DNA of 64,000 nucleotides from assembly GCA_009829735.1 (NCBI GenBank), contig CM020618.1:17593346-17657345 (forward strand), written 5' to 3'. The stretch is from Pyropia yezoensis (Eukaryota > Rhodophyta > Bangiophyceae > Bangiales > Bangiaceae). Below the pieces are notes generated by a model. The model searched no databases, was not told the DNA's origin, and saw only the letters and a list, made by a program, of their open reading frames with translations. The position numbers were made by a program, and so were the translations under genes. Positions 60,401 through 64,000 of the stretch are shown in pieces (the stretch's first letter is position 1; each line of letters opens with the position of its first letter).

Positions 60401-62092
60401 GGCTGTGCCGCACGAGCACTACAGAGCCCCTTGAATGCCCCGGCTGAACCTGCTCAGCACCCTAAAGGCCCCGTGTCAGTTCGGCAATAGTGCTTTACAG
60501 AAAATGGTGCTTGTAAGCAGCCAAAGATCTGTACGAAGTTTGGCGATGGCCAAGGACAAGGGAGCGCTACAGTAATGACCATGAGAGCGAGAAGTGATTC
60601 AAAATCAAGACATGGAGTGGTCGGGGATGTCACGAGTGGCTCTTTAGGACGAGCCAAGACAATGGGGTCTTAGGTGCGATAAGGGCTCTGGAAAGATGCT
60701 CACGAAAAGGATGAAATTTATCCAGTAACTCATATTGACAAGCAATCGCTGAGGTCGTCGCGCACACAGTTCTGACATATCCTTGAGGCAAGCCGACGCG
60801 AATTTACGCAAAATGAAACAAGGCACTTTTTGCTTCGCAGCTATAACAAATTTCTGAACGACTTTCCTTGAACAATGCAAGCGGCTGACATCAGAAGAAC
60901 GGAACAACACAGACGAACAAGCTAGCGCCTCACGCATCACCTTTGACAGTGCTTTACTTCATTCAGGTTGAGTCAAAAACAAACAAAGAGAGATAGAAGA
61001 TAGACGCTTGCCAGTGTACCGCCCAGGGCACACCACAGGCCCGCCTGACAAACGAAACATTTGCGCAAAAACACATATGGAGAGAGGATGGTGGGAGTCC
61101 CGAAAGCAAGTCAACGTGCCGGCCACGGCTGGTGAGGAGCGGGAATGAGTGGCGGTTGTCACATAGCGGCGCGAAGCGGCTCCAGCCTCCCCAACGCCGC
61201 CACTCGCGGGCAGGTCCCACGCCCGACGACCAAAAGAGTCAGTCGGCACCCGCCCCGGCAGCGTGCAATTGAAGCCTGTTGCACTCCGCCGACGAAAAAA
61301 CATCGTGGAAAGCTTTACGCAGGCAGTGGCAGATAAATAAGCAGAACCGTTTAACAACCCTGAAACACATTGTTGAGAGCTGGGTTTAAAATATGTCTGA
61401 GTAGAACCTGACAAAACAAATGGCCAGGCTATCTCAAGTTGGCCGAACACTGAAAGGAATAATGTGCAAAACCATTTCGAATAGGTCCACGAATAGGCGG
61501 AAGCGTGTTGGTGTGTGCTTCAACTACGTTCTTTCTGAACCGCAAGGAGCACGAAGTCAACAAGATTCTTCCGGGACCTTAACCCAAACCATGAGGACAT
61601 AGCCACAAGCCTAGGCTGTCGGGAGAAAAGCGTAAACAATTCGGTATGTAACACGTGATCTTAACCCGATTCCTGAGTGCATGGGCACAAACCTGGGCCA
61701 GGGGTGTCATCGGTTCTCAAAGACAAACTGTGCAGAACAGTGTTTCTCCAATGCAATACACTCTTTACGACAACCGTAAGCTTCAAATCCCTAATCGAGA
61801 TGCGCCGGCTGAATTTGACAACGATCTCGGTCGAATGTCGACACCTGCGATGAGCGTACTATACAGACCGATTGCCCTACTCTCGTTCTTCGGAACCGAT
61901 GCCAAGAGAGGACGTGACAAGAATGGAAAAATACTGTACATCTGGCACTTCTCGAGCAATAACAACGCGCTTGACGAAAATTAAAAAATCTTTTCGTTTT
62001 ACAATGTCCGCTTTCACTCTTTGTGCTGGCTGGTGCGCAAAGCACCCAAATGGTTAAGGAGTACGTACATATCTATCTCTCTACATATTGCT
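57481..62092. other. AT-richer intergenic DNA
   Basis: About 4.6 kb with only short frames. One plus frame (58810-59244, 144 codons) has protein-like composition (VQIHGEHFREVLQKKIA, FWIDIEKTFGTALKQ) but no family I know, and it lies in DNA with decayed repeats. CGCCATGTGTATCGT occurs at about 57496 and 58016. No RNA gene, CRISPR-like array or clear regulatory element seen. Confidence 0.4.
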
Positions 62093-62465
62093 GATTTCTG
62101 AATTCTTTCCTGGTGGACCGAGACTCTTTGGGGCGGGCTCTCAGCCAGTCAGATACGCCGCTGGGACCGACTCCCAGGCCGATGTGCCTCCACAGTCTGG
62201 AATCGCCTCTGCTTTCCTTCACATCTCCGGGGAGACAAGTGGTTCTGCCAAGGTCTCCTGGCAAAGCGCTCCTGACAGTAGAAAACCTCAAGCTTCTCAC
62301 AAGAAATAGTGAGAAACAGTTGCGGCCCATTCTGGCCTGGCGCACGACCACATGAGTGGAATGTTCAGCAGCTGATAGCGTTGTCCAGCCAATGCGGTGC
62401 CTGTAAAGTTTAGAAATTGACTCAATGTCTTGGTCTCGGACCACCAGGACGAAACTCAGCACCAG
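62093..62465. repeat. MITE-like element, fullest copy
   Basis: Ends TCCTGGTGGACCGAGA on the left and TCTCGGACCACCAGGA on the right, nearly perfect inverted termini about 15 bp long, enclosing about 330 bp without coding capacity. A partial inverted copy lies at 63150-63315 and an internal copy at 57240-57480. Confidence 0.6.
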
Positions 62466-63149
62466 CAATAGATATGTGGCGGTTTAGTATAGATGACTTA
62501 TTTTTTACGCAAACAAGTTTCTCATTTTCTTATAACAGTCGATCGAACTCGACCAGCACATGCTGCGCATGCTCTTTGTTCTCCACCTCGTCGTCTTGAT
62601 TGTCTCTCACTGCCGTTTCTGTGGAAGAAACAAAGGTCACATACGTTCCAACTAACATGAGGAAAATGTCGAGTACTAAAGGGTTCAGGAATGCTACTTC
62701 CGAGGACAGTGGTTGAATTCTCGGTACTGGCGTGCGTGCCGCGCGCATCAGTCCACAAATTTGTACGCTCGCTGGGGCCACGGCGCTTTTGATTGGACGC
62801 CTTGCATTACGCCGCTCCCAGTACTGGAGGTTTCTGTCGAGCGAGTGTGTCTTACTTCCCGAGAAAGACCAGATCGCATCGCAAGCACTATTCCTTTCGT
62901 TAGTGAGAGCACCTCTATCGGTCCGCCAATTTCCGCCCCCATTCGTCATTCTTTATGGCGAATGCGGCCGAGCATCTCTGTCGCTTGACCGCAAAGCGAT
63001 ATGTCGAAGTCCACGATTGGTTTGACGTGCTCACTGAATTCATGCGGCTTGGCCTCTCCAACTCCTTGGAGCGCTGGCTCGCGGGCAGGCCGGCGCCCCC
63101 ACGGCGAGCAGTTCCCGTGCTGGTTGTGCTGACTCACCTCCCACGTGAC
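62466..63149. other. DNA between the inverted MITE copies
   Basis: Short frames on both strands (longest minus 62530-62949, 139 codons, with a hydrophobic segment), none recognised. Confidence 0.4.
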
Positions 63150-63315
63150 GCTCTGTATCAACTTGTTTCTCCAGATATATGAAGAAAAGTAGAGGCGATT
63201 CCAGCCTGTGGGGGCACATCGGCCTGGGAGTCGGTCCCAGCGACGTATATATCTGACGGGCTGAGAGCCCTTCGCAGAGAGTCACCCTCGGTCCACCAGG
63301 ACATAATTCAGAAAT
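63150..63315. repeat. MITE-like element, inverted partial copy
   Basis: Reverse complement of 62093-62250. Shared blocks include GAGGCGATTCCAG, GCACATCGGCCTGGGAGTCG, GGTCCCAGCG, GGCTGAGAGCCC and TCGGTCCACCAGGA. Confidence 0.7.
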
Positions 63316-64000
63316 TAGAATTAAGCCGCCACATATGTTTCACCACGAATTTTTTTTTAACGTAACGCCACCCTTTGTAAACGGCAGTCTCGAAGATTTT
63401 TCACATGGTTTTCTCATTGTTAAGCCATACGGCCTCGAGATGAGGTGGAGTGGGTCAAGCAGCACCCCCCCGTGTGGATGGCTGTGGCGATGGTGGCTAT
63501 CTGTCGGGGTGCGGTGTTCGGGGGGGGGGCGCGCCCCCAGTCGGGAAAGCTGGCGGGCGATGTCGTTGGGCAGGGTGGGGGGCATGGTGTTCAAGGTCAT
63601 GATAGCAGCGGCAGCTGGCAGTGGCGGTGACCGCGGTAGTGGCTGTGGTGGCATCCGGGAGACGGGAAGGGGGGGCGCGGCATCCTCTACAGGCCCCCTT
63701 TTCACGCTGCCACGTGTGCTGGGGGGGACGGCAGAGGCAACCACGCGCGACGCGCAGGCGGGGAGGTGGGCGGGCAATGGCAGGGGATGTTGTCTATCAC
63801 CGCTCGGCCGGCCTCGCCACCGGGCAGCACATCTTGACCGGCTCGCACGGCGGGCGCGTCGCGTTGATAGGCACGTCGAGCGACCGGACACTGGCCTCTG
63901 TGGGCGCTCCCGTTGGTACGCCATGGCCTGTCACGGGGGGACGGGGGCTGTGGCGAGCCTCAGCTTAACACTGGCCGCTTCCGCTGCGCTGGACACACAG
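63316..64000. other. GC-rich right edge, no confident gene
   Basis: Turns GC-rich after 63430 with G runs. A plus frame 63777-63965 (starts MAGDVVYHRSAGLATGQ) and a minus frame 63340-63924 overlap; neither has a motif I can defend. A gene could begin here and run out of the window. Confidence 0.35.

Noticed and set aside
63777..63965. Plus frame with HILTGSHGGRVALIGTSSDR as a WD-repeat fragment
   Set aside because: One loose resemblance without the WD signature; GC-rich, overlapped by a longer opposite frame.

Overview
The window is eukaryotic nuclear DNA: GC-rich overall, dominated by long LTR retrotransposons with target-site duplications, and with almost no host genes. The only confident host gene is an intron-free, GC-rich trypsin-fold protease. 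This would fit a compact GC-rich algal genome, for example a bangiophyte red alga, but nothing in the sequence proves the lineage.

Layout. 1-3699: GC-rich and low-complexity DNA with one weak integrase scrap. 3705-14593: element E1, a complete Ty3/gypsy chromovirus of about 10.9 kb whose gag-pol lies on the minus strand, flanked by the 5-bp duplication CTCCC. 14599-21400: low-complexity GC and C tracts, plus two decayed DNA-transposon fragments (a BED-like finger and a DDE-like tail). 21403-52269: a nest. A 366-bp tandem repeat was entered by element E3 (21666-51513, plus strand, duplication GTGGG, decayed). E3 was in turn entered by element E2 (28445-49514, minus strand, duplication GGCCC, nearly identical LTRs, young). 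E2 is shown about twice its real size: 28994-38740 and 39241-48986 are the same sequence on either side of a 500-N gap, which looks like two overlapping contig ends laid end to end. Corrected, E2 is about 10.82 kb, close to E1. 52270-54414: unassigned DNA with a 140-bp repeat in two copies. 54415-55965: secreted or membrane-anchored S1-fold protease. 55966-64000: AT-richer intergenic DNA with foldback/MITE-like repeats.

Main point of interest. Each of the three elements carries, between pol and the 3' LTR, a large ORF on the strand opposite to gag-pol (838 aa in E1, 816 aa in E2, broken in E3). E1 and E2 versions differ mostly at synonymous sites, so they are real proteins under selection. 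The decayed E3 version, from a different element family with unrelated LTRs, still shows the same conserved blocks. The coding units are arranged tail to tail (gag-pol against antisense ORF). In E1 and E2 an array of CTTAG/CTAAG hairpins separates them, and each LTR carries a TATAAA on the antisense-ORF strand. Together these form a two-promoter, convergent retrotransposon with an antisense protein of unknown role.

Other points: gag and pol are joined by a stop/start junction (ATGA overlap in E3, 8-nt spacer in E1/E2); all five premature stops inside gag-pol reading frames are TAG; E1 has lost the catalytic Glu of integrase yet keeps its antisense ORF intact.
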